Shown piece after piece: positions 11,082 to 21,400 of a stretch of 58,604 nt of DNA. The position numbers were made by a program, and so were the translations under genes. This DNA comes from Aureococcus anophagefferens (Eukaryota > Sar > Pelagophyceae > Pelagomonadales > Pelagomonadaceae). Position 1 is the stretch's first letter. The number at the start of each line of letters is the position of its first letter. The DNA lies in the NCBI RefSeq assembly GCF_000186865.1, contig NW_008705602.1, positions 66,330-124,933 on the forward strand, in the 5' to 3' direction. The notes below the pieces were generated by a model, which was not told the origin of the DNA, made no database searches, and worked only from the letters and a program-made list of their open reading frames with translations.

Positions 11082-14000
11082 ATGGACCTTTCTCCCTCGG
11101 ATAAGCATCGATGGACCACGCGGAAACTGGGTGGCCGCATTCGGCTCCCGAAGGAGGAGGATGTGAGCAACATCTGGCGCTCTGATCTCCTGACCTCTAA
11201 CCTTTTTTCATTGACATGTCCCTCTCGGTTGCCACCCTCGGAAGGCATCCAGTACGCTCAGGTCAATACATCACGCCACACAATCAGAGATGCGCCTTCA
11301 GGGTCATCGACAACGGTGACAAGAGAGGCTCTCGCGAGCCGCGGTGACGAGGGAGTCGGAAGGCAATTGCCAAAGCATCTCGATGCCGCGTCGCATGCTT
11401 CATGGGCCTCGTCGCATGCATCATGGACATCCGCAGAGTCTCGGGCTTCAGTCAGCTCAACAAATTCCATCAGCAGACGAAACAAACAAGCACGATACCA
11501 TGTGCCTATTGCAAAACGACCATCAGAGCAACTGCTGCTCAATGCGCGTCGGAATGTGCTTGAGGGAAAAGTGTACAGGACAAAGTCTCATGCGCTGTCA
11601 TCGATGCCCCTGAGTGAACGCTTACAGGGACCGAAGCGGCAATCTCGGCATCGCCCAGCAAGTCCCTACGAATCACAACGCGACCCATTCAAAGACAAAG
11701 CTTCGCTCGGCTTAGTAGACAAGCTTCCCAATGAGAGCGCGGCAGCTCAAACAAGTGACGTCATAGCCGTACTGCGACCGCGAAAAACCATATACAACAA
11801 AGACGGAACCATGCGTCGGTTTGTGAGCGAGATGATTAACTCAAAGATTCAATCCATTGCAACACATAGAATAGACTGGAGGTCAAGAAAGCCATTAGTG
11901 AACCCACGAGATGTGTTCTCGGATGCGCGCGCTGCCGCGAGAGACCGTGAAGTTGCATCTGCAGTTGCGCAGGCCGCGATGAAGGCATTAGAGCAGCTTA
12001 AGCGCCACGAGACAAATGTTCGGCGTTCGCGACTGAGGTCTTCAACAGTCGGTCAGCACCTCGCTATGCAAGCACAGATGGCACAGCTTCTAGCAATGAG
12101 ACGGCAACATCATGAGCGTGACCAAAAAAGACAGTGCGCACAGACCATCGCGCGATGGTGCAACTGTGAACGAAACGACGAACGTCTTGTCGCTGAGGGT
12201 GCAGTCGATGCGGCCGCGCGACTCGCACTTGAAGACGACGACAACACACGTAAATTTTCTGCCATCTCACTGCGCACATTGGCAACACGGAGCCCATTTA
12301 GGGACGCATTATTACAGCCGCATGTTCTCAGCACTTTCCGTGAATTACTCAGCGAAGACACCGATGAAGGAGACGTCTCGACTGCGACTAATGGCGTACC
12401 AGGGGCAATAGAACCGTTCATGAATCATGGATCACAACGTGGAGGCCTCGCGGCGGCAGCTGCGGGGGGTATTCTCAAGTCGCGTATTATGCGCAAACAC
12501 ACGAGCATAGTCCATGCCGTTCCAAGGGATGCAGCGCTTGCACTCATCCAGCTCACTGCAGTGGAGCATGATGCCACATTTGCAGCTGATGGAGCACGCT
12601 GGGAAGGGCGGCTAGTTGAGAAGGGGGTTCATCTTCTTCTTCTCAATGCTGCTGAGCGACACGTAGGAATGGCTGAAGGTGTTGCGCGTGCGCTTTTCAA
12701 TTTGACCTGCACTGGGGATATCTATCCACAGATGGAGCGGGTGACGCGTGCACTCGTGCAGATGCCCGGCATTCAGGCCGATGCCAAGGTGCGATCTGTT
12801 GTTGCTCGTGCATTGCGCAACATTGCCACGCATCCGGCCCTGGTCCTGCGGATGATCGAGGAGGGTGTCGTACAGCGTGTTGGACAGCTTGCGGCTGCAG
12901 CCCTCATGGAACTTCAAGCCACTGCGTTTCGTCATGGTGTGGAACTTTCAGATCTTCCCGATCAGACTGATGAGGACGACGGTGTCCGCGAATGTTGTAT
13001 TAGCATCTTGCTCCGCTTTGCTCACAATCCTGTTGTGCGCATCGACATGATTCATGCCGGTGCCCCGCGTGCCATCTTTGCCTTGCTTCGCCGGCCTTCG
13101 TCAACACGAAGTTCGGTAGCACGCGCTGCTGGCCGTGCCGCAACGATGCTTGCACTCCTATCGGAGGCCCCTGGTGCGCATGACATACTCGAGCGAGATC
13201 GCTCGGCGCGCACTCTGGCTCTTGCCGTGCAATCGACCATGGCAAATGGTCCCACCGGTAAAGTTCCTGCCTCAATGCGGGCAGCCATGCAAGGTACACG
13301 GGCTGCGAGCATGTGGGCTTCTGCCGCTGCCGGGCGCACGAGCCTTGCACGGATATATACCAAGAAAGAACAACGCGAGCATTCTTGCGTCGTGAACGGT
13401 AATGACGGTTCCTGCGCTGCGCATGATCTTCTGCGTGCCTGTCTTGGCGACGGTGCAAACCCAGCGACGTGCCGCTCCTTCGTGCGTAGTGTGGACGAGG
13501 AGCGTCACGACAAGGCACTTCGGTTCGCTCTTCTCACGCTTGCACTTCTTTTGAGCGATACGACACATGGCGTTGCACTCCTAGCATCATCAGTGCGTTC
13601 TGGTGCCCTCACTACGGTTGTGCAAATGTGTTGCCATCACGAGGTTAATCTACCAATCGGATTATGGCACTTTGATGAAACTCTTGCTTCACAGCCATCG
13701 AGCCGAGAAGATGATGATGGTCGTGGCCGGCGGCGGGGTTCTCTGCGTCCTGATGATGCCTTTGTGCCACGGAGACAGTCTGGGGCCCTGGGAACTACCT
13801 CCGGAACACCGACCATCTGCAGCAAAAACAAGCGCCACCTACAATCACTCTCAAGCCCTGAACCCCTTGATGTCACGCCGAGTGGAGGGGCAAGTATGGG
13901 GGGCGGTCCACCCTCAGAAATGCCACTGAATAAGGCCCTGATTGGCGCTTGTGCGCTAGTATTTGAACGAGTAACAGCTTTTCAGCTTGTTCGTGAAGAC

Positions 14001-17000
14001 GATGCGGTATCTCGCGCTCTCGTTCCCGGGATTGTGCGACTTGCCCAGAGAGTCAAGGAGCTCATTGCTGAGGGCTGGGTCACGGTAGGAAGCAGTGCAC
14101 CAAATATGGATTCACCACCGTGGTGTCTAGCTTGCTGTGTCGCAGCACTAGGACGTCTCGCTGTAGATGAGAACAAAGCACTAAATGCACGCATATCAAC
14201 AGCGACAGGAACTATGGCTGTCCTTGTGGATACACTTCGATTGCACGTGTCATGCGTGAATCCAATTCTAGCTAGCGACGTGCACTATGTGAACTTAGGC
14301 ATGCGCACACTTGTGGCCCTCAGAAAAGTTGCTCTAGAGCCGGGTGCGATTTTGGAGGTCGCACGAACCGTCATACCTGCAGCACTCCTATGGTATGAAA
14401 CGGTCGATGTTGGTGCTCGAGCAGCGGCTGCCAGCCTATTCACAGTGTTCTCCTATGACGAACTCTGTCGCAGCTCCCTCCTCGAACATGGCATACTCCA
14501 AGTGTTGCTGCAAGTGACTCTGCGATCTAATCGCAAGTCTGAAGAACGAATTGTTGTCGCATTTAATAAGTCATCGTCAAGTCGCGATGGCAAAAGCGAG
14601 CTCAATCTTGAGTTCTACGTCAAAGGAAATGTAGCAAGGGAGGCGTACACCGGAGATGGGTTGCCAAAACCGCCGTGTGCTCGAGAGTTTGTTGCTCAAA
14701 GTCGGCTCTGCTGTGCAATCACACTGGCAAATCTTAGCCTAGAGCCTCGCGCGCGGCGTGCGATGGTCTTCTCGAAGGCAGCACAGGCTCTGGGACTGCT
14801 CTCAGATACATCGTATGGAGAAGATAACCAGCTCGCATGCGCGCATGCGCTTTGCAACATATGTTCGACTGTTGCAGAAGACGGCGAAGGTGAATTGGTT
14901 CAGGCACTCCAGGATCAACGAGTGGTAGCCGCCGTGTCAATGATCGGCGCTGTCCGCGCGTCTCACGACACTACCCGGCGCTCCTGTGCCGCAGCATTAG
15001 CGAATCTCCTCGCACCTCGAGGGCAAGCGAGAGTCATGGCGTCGGCTTTGGCCGACATGAATGCCCAGGGTCTCATGCCAACACTTGTTCGCATGTGTCG
15101 CGTTGATGATGTTCAAACACGTGCTTATGCAGCATGCGCACTCGCACGCATCTCTGCAACGGCGGCAGGCCGCACCTTGCTCACCGGTCGACCAGTGTGC
15201 TTGCGCGTGCTCTTTGCTCGGACAAATAAACAATTTGGTTGGGAATCGACGAATGTGTCTACAACAGTGGGTGTCCCTGGCTCTGCTACTCAAGGCCTGC
15301 CTGATTTGCAGCGGCTTCGTGTGTCAGAGCGCAGCAAGTCATGGCACGACCACAATGATGGACATTGTGGTGCACTAGATATGCTTCGGCACTGCGTAGC
15401 TCGTATTGCCTGTAGACTCGTACTTGCTACCGCTGATTGTTGTGCAGTCGCGGTTGACGTCGGAGCTCTTGCCTTGCTTGTCGGCATCGTATACACCCAG
15501 CCCTCAGACGTTCAGCTAAATGGTGAGACTAGGTCGTGCATCACCGCGATCGAGCGTTGTGCACGACAAGGTACCTACCGCGCCAAACTCGCCGCAGATC
15601 CACGCACCTTGGACGCCCTTGCTGCCTTCACGCTGGAGAGAAACCAGCCTATGGTTTCACTCAGTGCGCAAGTCTCTCTTGGTCTGCTCGCTTGGGACGT
15701 TGATACCCGGGTGACCGTTTCTCGATCTACCTCCGTTGTTTGCAGCCTGGTCTCAGTGGCTGTTGAACATGCCCGTGAGAAATACATTCCAGTTGAAGCT
15801 GTGGCCATTGCACGGGCTCTCTTCTGTCTTGTTCTGGTCCCCTCTGATTCATGCGACTGGTTACAGGTCGTTAAGCTCGGTGTTCTGACAGCACTAATTT
15901 CCCTCGAGACACGACGTGGTCAGGAAACTCTGCATGTAGACGACATTGACGACGACGATGATGCCTCGATGTGCGCGAACTACGAATTGAGCACCATTGC
16001 TATGTGCGCACTTCGTGTGATCGCCGAACGTGGTGGAGATTCTCCTGAAATCTCCCTGCGACTTCGAAACGAGGGTGCTATTGAAATAGTGACGAGCGTT
16101 GCCTCGCCTAAACGTGCTACATTAATGAAGAAACCAGGTCGAGGGCAGGGTATTGCCTTCTGGCGGTATAGTGCTTTCATTCGTTCGTATGCCGTCCTGT
16201 ACGCATTTGCACGGAACCATGATATGCTTCGTCAAAAGATTGACACAGCCGTTGTTGGCGCCATACATACGGTCTCCTCAGGCCTCGTCCGATGTGAGGC
16301 GACGTCAAACATACTACGTGGCTGGTCCGTCGCTACCCTTGCCCTCCTCCTAGTTGACCCAGTACAGCGCAACCGGATTGCAACCGAACTCAATATGCTA
16401 GTCGAGTTGATTCAGATTGCCCGTCTCGAGCTCCAGCGCCGCAGACCTGTGGAACGCTGTGCGAAAGTTCAATCGTCAGACCAAGTGAGTCCCCGGTCGC
16501 TCAGTCCACCACTCTCAACCTCTGTCGTTATCAATAAGAATCAGGTTTCCATGACAACCTCTGCTCGTTCGGCTGTGACCCCAAGACCAAACAGTGCTTT
16601 TGACGAATTCATCAGCACAACACATTGCAAGGGAGTAGTAAGTGAAGCGCCAGTTGGGAAGTTGAATCTTGACATGAAATCCATGAGCGCAGTTTGTGAT
16701 GAGACTATTCTATCGAGTCGTGGCCTGCCACCACGTGATGGCAGCCCTTCAGGACGTGCCGCTCCTACCTCACAACTTGCAGAGGCTCCACCGATTACGT
16801 CACAAGAACACGAACCCGCAATAATTGCAGCGGGTGGACGAGGTGATGAAACGTCGAGTTTTGGTAAAGCGGCAGGCGAAGAATGTAACCTTCTCGAAGA
16901 CCCGACACTCGTCGTGCGCCATGGAACTGCCGAGAAAAATATTGTCTGGTGTTTCTTCCAACTCAGTAAAGTCGAAAAAAAGAAGACCCGGGAGGTGCTT

Positions 17001-20000
17001 CAGGACGCAACAGAACTTATTGCGCAACTATCTCGGCGCAGGATCGTTAAGGAGAAAATTTGGCTTGTTGCTGCGACATCAGAAGCACATCGTCTTCTAG
17101 CGCGGCGTCAATATGAATCGAACCTCATCACCAAATCTGGCACTCTCTCACTCCTTGTGCGCCATTCTTTTCGTGGTGGGTCGGACGAAAACGAATCGGC
17201 AATGAATGCCTCGCTGAAGATGCTTGAAGACTTCAATCGCCTTGCTGCTGCATTGCAGCCAATCGAAGAGCATACACAGCATCGCGCCCATTCGCCGCCA
17301 TTCATTGGTTCCGAAAGCGCCTACAACACCCTGAGCTCAAGATTGGAGCTTGATAACGTCCCATATGAGTCCAACGATTTTTTTTTAAGTGACTGTGGAG
17401 GACGAGGCCCAAAGGTCCAAGAACTAGCGTTGTCCGAGCGCATGGATCAACCACAGAACGGAAACGGCATGGCAGATCTCGAGTCCAACCTGAGTGATGA
17501 TGACGATGATGTTGTCTGGGTTGAACTTGACTCTATCAAAGCTGACACTCTCTCACAGCAGCGGCTTTCAACTCACCCCAAAGATTCATCAGAGCAAGCA
17601 GACGGGAGTAAATGTGACAAGATGGTAAATCCATGGTTCATCAAGATGGGGGTACCAGCGAAGCTCTTGGAAGCATCGAAATTTGATGAACACGCACTTC
17701 TTGACAACTCATTTGAGGAGAATTCAACGGAGGGATCTTCCGAATCTGATTCTAGCGCATCGGATAAAACGACAGACTCGGAGTCAGACTATGCTGACTT
17801 CAGATTTGTTGAGCGGTCCACGGCAAAACGACAGGCGGTTTCCTCGGAGAAAATAATCATCGAAGATAACTGGCACCCACTTCACTACGAGAAATTCCCA
17901 GACAAAATTAGTTTTCTTACCGAACAATTACAGCAGATTTTCTTTTTGAAGCACCTGACACGCAAGGAGACACGCCTGATCACCAATGCAATGCGGCCAA
18001 TGTCAATCCTCGCCGGTGAATGCCTCGTGACAGAGAGGCATTCTAGTGACACATTCTACATAATTACTAACGGTAGTTGTTTTGTCTCGACAGAGGAACG
18101 CGGGAAAATTAGCGACATCCCGGCCATTGACCCAGATTTTCCAGATGGGCCACCGAGACTTCATGTCGGTGAGCTTGCGCTGCTGTATGGTCAAGTTTCT
18201 CCCGTTTCCGTCACTGCGGCGACAGACTTGGAGGTTCTTTCACTAGAGCGTAGGATATTTAAGTCAATCCTTGAAAATTCTGCGTCAAAGCAGAGAACCC
18301 TGTACGCAGAATTTATTGACAAAGTCCCTCTTTTCATGGGCATGTCAATTTATCAAAAACACGTCATTTGCGACGCCCTCAAGCCAATCGACTTTAATGC
18401 TGGCGATATCATCGTGCGCGAAGGCGAAGATGGAGACGATTTCTTTATCATCGAGGAAGGCACTGTTGAGTGTCTGAAGATGGTCAGGGGAGATCAAAAG
18501 CGTGTTTGTCTACCCCTCGGCGTCTCGTCCTTCTTTGGTGAGCTGGCTCTTCTGCGCAATGCTCCAAGATCAGCCACAGTTAAAGCACTTGAGGCTGTGT
18601 GTGTGCTTCGCATCGACCGTGATACATTTGACCGAACGATTGGGCAGATTGAAGCGGTTCACAAGGATTATGGTGACGAAGCACCAAGTCCGAATGAAAA
18701 GATGAAACTTAGTTGTTCTTTGAACGGCAGGAAACACAACCGGAAAAAGCGCCGGTCCAAGGTGACTCTTGTTGACGGCACAGAGTCAGATTCGTCTGAT
18801 GACGAAGCTGATTATGTGGATTTTAAGTTCGTCAAACCAAATTGCAGTCCAATGAAGCGCGCCGCTGTTACCGCAGACCGTGTTCTTGTCGAGGATGATT
18901 GGTCACCACCTTACTATGACAAGACCAAGGAGCAAGTGAGTTTTCTCACAGACACCCTCGGTCGCCTATTTTTTATGAGTCAGCTTACGCGGAAGGAGCG
19001 CTCTCTCCTCGTCAACGCCATGTATTTCAAGACTCTGAGCCCAGGCGTTCAATTTATCACTCAGGGAGATAAAGGCGACCTCTTTTACATCGTCGAGGGT
19101 GGGAATTGCGTGGTTACTATTGATGGGGTTGGGAAAGTCATGGATATTCCGGACTATGCTGGGACCGAATATAGCCGTGCGCCGGCCCGGCGCCATATTG
19201 GGGAACTGGCCCTTCTTTACGAGCGACCACGCGGTGCCAATGTCACCACCCTCAATGAGGTCACAGCATGGTGCCTTGATCGAATGACATTCAAAGCCAT
19301 TCTGCAGAATACAGCCTCCAAGCAGAGATTGCTCTATGCGGGCTTTATCTCCAAGGTGTCGCTATTCAAGAACCTAGATACTATGACCAAGGACATAATC
19401 TGCGATGCGCTGAAACCACAGGACTACGACGCAGGTGATGAGATTATAATAGAAGGTGATGATGGAGATGAATTTTTCATCTTGGAACAAGGGACTGTTG
19501 AGTGTTTGAAGATGGTTGAGGGGGAGCAAGTCCGTGTCTGCCCTCCGTTGAAGGCAGGCACTTTTTTTGGTGAACTTGCCTTGCTGCGCAATGCCCCCCG
19601 TGCTGCAACCGTCAAGGCCCTTGAGGATGTTTCTGTAGTGAAGATCGACCGCGCAACCTTCATGCGCTGTATAGGACATCTAGAAGGTCTCTATGCAAAC
19701 TATGAGCCAAAACCAGGCAATGCCGCAGAAAGGAGCATAGGTAGTCCAGGGCCTATTGGCAACACGCAAGCAAAACACACAGCAGGACGTAGAGTATCAA
19801 CCGTCCAACCACCAGCGCAAAGAAAGAGTAGATGCCATGCATCCTATGGAAGTCGTCCCAATCACGTGAGCCTACAAAGTAGCCGGCGCCATTCAAATGT
19901 CCCTTCGCTCTACGCTGGTACCACAAGCAGTCGCCGCCAATCACAGCTCGCTGTGACTACATCAGCATCACGCGCTCCAAGAAGTCAAAATCATCAACGC

Positions 20001-20114
20001 CAAATGCTGCGAGCATCTGATGCGATAAACGCTAGCCATTGCTTGTCGCAAAGAGCAATAGGACTTGAACCTGCAGGATCAAAAGTCTCACCAGCAATCA
20101 AGCGGCTCAAATAA
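11082..20114 (+). CDS. Armadillo-repeat scaffold fused to two PKA-regulatory-like modules (four cNMP-binding domains)
   Basis: A single uninterrupted 3010-codon frame. Residues about 1-330 are basic and low-complexity. About 350-1780 are armadillo-like helical repeats with Ser/Asp-rich breaks, and 1790-2230 are acidic and disordered. Two similar modules follow. Module 1 has acidic DSESDYADFRF, then K2249-R-Q-A-V, then two cyclic-nucleotide-binding domains (about 2285-2400 and 2413-2526). Module 2 has EADYVDFKF, then K2592-R-A-A-V, then two more (about 2627-2745 and 2760-2870). In PKA type I regulatory subunits an Arg-Arg-x-Ala-hydrophobic pseudosubstrate precedes two such domains, as here. 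The phosphate-binding cassettes GE...PR read: first GELALLYGQVSPVS (Ser at 2373 where Arg is expected), second GELALLRNAPRSA (R2496), third GELALLYERPRGA (R2717), fourth GELALLRNAPRAA (R2840). No dimerization/docking domain was seen. The likely role is cAMP- or nucleoside-responsive control of a kinase on a protein scaffold. That role is inference; the domains are clear. The start may lie further upstream. Confidence 0.9.
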   Translation: MDLSPSDKHRWTTRKLGGRIRLPKEEDVSNIWRSDLLTSNLFSLTCPSRLPPSEGIQYAQVNTSRHTIRDAPSGSSTTVTREALASRGDEGVGRQLPKHLDAASHASWASSHASWTSAESRASVSSTNSISRRNKQARYHVPIAKRPSEQLLLNARRNVLEGKVYRTKSHALSSMPLSERLQGPKRQSRHRPASPYESQRDPFKDKASLGLVDKLPNESAAAQTSDVIAVLRPRKTIYNKDGTMRRFVSEMINSKIQSIATHRIDWRSRKPLVNPRDVFSDARAAARDREVASAVAQAAMKALEQLKRHETNVRRSRLRSSTVGQHLAMQAQMAQLLAMRRQHHERDQKRQCAQTIARWCNCERNDERLVAEGAVDAAARLALEDDDNTRKFSAISLRTLATRSPFRDALLQPHVLSTFRELLSEDTDEGDVSTATNGVPGAIEPFMNHGSQRGGLAAAAAGGILKSRIMRKHTSIVHAVPRDAALALIQLTAVEHDATFAADGARWEGRLVEKGVHLLLLNAAERHVGMAEGVARALFNLTCTGDIYPQMERVTRALVQMPGIQADAKVRSVVARALRNIATHPALVLRMIEEGVVQRVGQLAAAALMELQATAFRHGVELSDLPDQTDEDDGVRECCISILLRFAHNPVVRIDMIHAGAPRAIFALLRRPSSTRSSVARAAGRAATMLALLSEAPGAHDILERDRSARTLALAVQSTMANGPTGKVPASMRAAMQGTRAASMWASAAAGRTSLARIYTKKEQREHSCVVNGNDGSCAAHDLLRACLGDGANPATCRSFVRSVDEERHDKALRFALLTLALLLSDTTHGVALLASSVRSGALTTVVQMCCHHEVNLPIGLWHFDETLASQPSSREDDDGRGRRRGSLRPDDAFVPRRQSGALGTTSGTPTICSKNKRHLQSLSSPEPLDVTPSGGASMGGGPPSEMPLNKALIGACALVFERVTAFQLVREDDAVSRALVPGIVRLAQRVKELIAEGWVTVGSSAPNMDSPPWCLACCVAALGRLAVDENKALNARISTATGTMAVLVDTLRLHVSCVNPILASDVHYVNLGMRTLVALRKVALEPGAILEVARTVIPAALLWYETVDVGARAAAASLFTVFSYDELCRSSLLEHGILQVLLQVTLRSNRKSEERIVVAFNKSSSSRDGKSELNLEFYVKGNVAREAYTGDGLPKPPCAREFVAQSRLCCAITLANLSLEPRARRAMVFSKAAQALGLLSDTSYGEDNQLACAHALCNICSTVAEDGEGELVQALQDQRVVAAVSMIGAVRASHDTTRRSCAAALANLLAPRGQARVMASALADMNAQGLMPTLVRMCRVDDVQTRAYAACALARISATAAGRTLLTGRPVCLRVLFARTNKQFGWESTNVSTTVGVPGSATQGLPDLQRLRVSERSKSWHDHNDGHCGALDMLRHCVARIACRLVLATADCCAVAVDVGALALLVGIVYTQPSDVQLNGETRSCITAIERCARQGTYRAKLAADPRTLDALAAFTLERNQPMVSLSAQVSLGLLAWDVDTRVTVSRSTSVVCSLVSVAVEHAREKYIPVEAVAIARALFCLVLVPSDSCDWLQVVKLGVLTALISLETRRGQETLHVDDIDDDDDASMCANYELSTIAMCALRVIAERGGDSPEISLRLRNEGAIEIVTSVASPKRATLMKKPGRGQGIAFWRYSAFIRSYAVLYAFARNHDMLRQKIDTAVVGAIHTVSSGLVRCEATSNILRGWSVATLALLLVDPVQRNRIATELNMLVELIQIARLELQRRRPVERCAKVQSSDQVSPRSLSPPLSTSVVINKNQVSMTTSARSAVTPRPNSAFDEFISTTHCKGVVSEAPVGKLNLDMKSMSAVCDETILSSRGLPPRDGSPSGRAAPTSQLAEAPPITSQEHEPAIIAAGGRGDETSSFGKAAGEECNLLEDPTLVVRHGTAEKNIVWCFFQLSKVEKKKTREVLQDATELIAQLSRRRIVKEKIWLVAATSEAHRLLARRQYESNLITKSGTLSLLVRHSFRGGSDENESAMNASLKMLEDFNRLAAALQPIEEHTQHRAHSPPFIGSESAYNTLSSRLELDNVPYESNDFFLSDCGGRGPKVQELALSERMDQPQNGNGMADLESNLSDDDDDVVWVELDSIKADTLSQQRLSTHPKDSSEQADGSKCDKMVNPWFIKMGVPAKLLEASKFDEHALLDNSFEENSTEGSSESDSSASDKTTDSESDYADFRFVERSTAKRQAVSSEKIIIEDNWHPLHYEKFPDKISFLTEQLQQIFFLKHLTRKETRLITNAMRPMSILAGECLVTERHSSDTFYIITNGSCFVSTEERGKISDIPAIDPDFPDGPPRLHVGELALLYGQVSPVSVTAATDLEVLSLERRIFKSILENSASKQRTLYAEFIDKVPLFMGMSIYQKHVICDALKPIDFNAGDIIVREGEDGDDFFIIEEGTVECLKMVRGDQKRVCLPLGVSSFFGELALLRNAPRSATVKALEAVCVLRIDRDTFDRTIGQIEAVHKDYGDEAPSPNEKMKLSCSLNGRKHNRKKRRSKVTLVDGTESDSSDDEADYVDFKFVKPNCSPMKRAAVTADRVLVEDDWSPPYYDKTKEQVSFLTDTLGRLFFMSQLTRKERSLLVNAMYFKTLSPGVQFITQGDKGDLFYIVEGGNCVVTIDGVGKVMDIPDYAGTEYSRAPARRHIGELALLYERPRGANVTTLNEVTAWCLDRMTFKAILQNTASKQRLLYAGFISKVSLFKNLDTMTKDIICDALKPQDYDAGDEIIIEGDDGDEFFILEQGTVECLKMVEGEQVRVCPPLKAGTFFGELALLRNAPRAATVKALEDVSVVKIDRATFMRCIGHLEGLYANYEPKPGNAAERSIGSPGPIGNTQAKHTAGRRVSTVQPPAQRKSRCHASYGSRPNHVSLQSSRRHSNVPSLYAGTTSSRRQSQLAVTTSASRAPRSQNHQRQMLRASDAINASHCLSQRAIGLEPAGSKVSPAIKRLK

Positions 20115-20631
20115 TCGTTGAAAACAAGACAAATGACGGTGCCAGGCTCATTATCAAGGTGGGTGCGGGAGCTTCTCTCATGTAGAGTCCAAACAGAACG
20201 AGGGCACGGGCCTGGGGCGCAAGTACCAGTGCGCCAGGTCAGTATCGACATGGAGCTCCAGAGGGGCTACAACTACCGCGGGCCACCCGGGGTCACCAGG
20301 TTGCCACGCCTGCAGAAGGTTTGTGTGCGACGTTACATGGCACGCAACATCGCGCGAGAGTCGATAGGCTCGGTCGTGAATGACTTGTCTATCACCATTC
20401 GCCCGGCAGAGCCCGGTCTTGTCAAGCTTCTAGTCCCCACACGCCCAATTGTCGTTTCGCTGCAGAGGCTCAAACAAAACCAGACGGGTGCTGAGAGTCG
20501 ACTACTTGGAGCTCTAGAGCTGAAACCAGCTCATGGCCGATGTTGTCCTCGGAATTCATAAGCCGCCTTAAGTTGTCGAGCCTTAATGTAAGTTTAACCG
20601 CGGCCGTGCCCTCGAGAGGTCGCAGGTGTAC

Positions 20632-20745
20632 TAGGTCCGTTGGCCTGCATGGTTCCTGGCATCATATAGTCAATCGAGCTCACCCTTTGTGGGGGGAATC
20701 TACCCGCCTTCCCTGTGTTATCCGGCGAGTGGGAGTGCCTGATGA
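20632..20745 (+). repeat. Diverged repeat block matching 51185-51290
   Basis: ggtccgttggcctgcat, then a matching run through gagctcaccc and ending gtgggag, corresponds base for base over most of its length to 51187-51285, with many substitutions. It is an old copy. Confidence 0.6.
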
Positions 20746-20897
20746 CCTTTTGTAATCTTGGAACTCAGAGTTAAGGCCGCGCGAGCCGAGGCTGGTCAGA
20801 CCAGGCGACCGTGGCCTTTATTAGCTAAGGGCCCCGGGCTCGGAATTCGGATTCTTTACAACCCTCCTAGGAGCCACGCGGCCAAGTAGGCCGGAGT

Positions 20898-21042
20898 TGC
20901 CTTTATTGCGGTACTATATGTTTCGGTAACGAGTCAGTGGGCTAGGCCGCCTATCGTCATCCAGCCCAAAACAAAACTTCTGGTTGTGGTGGTCCTCTCC
21001 CAACTCGCCGCTTCCCCGGGGTCAGGGGCGGCGTGGGCTTTT
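20898..21042 (+). repeat. Diverged repeat block matching 50938-51085
   Basis: The sequence from gcctttattgcggtactata through tggttgtggtggtcctctcc and cgccgcttccccggggtc matches 50938-51085. There the same block forms the left edge of the second of two 170-base direct repeats, so the family is dispersed rather than a local duplication. Confidence 0.75.
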
Positions 21043-21400
21043 TCCTTTCAAGATGCTCCATGCTAGTGAGATGATTTTCGAGAAATCCACGATATGTGGA
21101 ACAACGTAACAGCAATTGAGGGCTCAACCAGCAAACCAAACCAAAATCACGCAATGACTGCTGTATGCCATGAGCACAGGTGTCTGGAGTGCATGTCCTC
21201 TCGCCTTGGTAGTATATCCCTATGCCTGCTATCTGCGGTCCTTCATCTTCCCCTCCCAAGGGAAGTTTCACAGGGAGGACTTAGGCTCTTTTCACAGGAT
21301 AAACTTTACGCTGTTCAGCTTCTCGGGTCGATCTTGAGTCTCCCTGTAGTTGCTCCCACGTTATCGCTCTCGATGTGAATTCTTGATGAGTGCCGACATA

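Larger units (their letters stand above)
20115..21400. other. Convergent intergenic region rich in repeats
   Basis: It holds two blocks shared with the 50.9-51.3 kb region (20632-20745 and 20898-21042). A 147-codon plus-strand frame at 20118-20561 has no recognisable features. Nothing else is supported. Confidence 0.6.

Noticed and set aside
20118..20561. 147-codon plus-strand frame after the giant cNBD gene
   Set aside because: No recognisable pattern; the stretch is next to diverged repeats and its composition is not protein-like over its full length.
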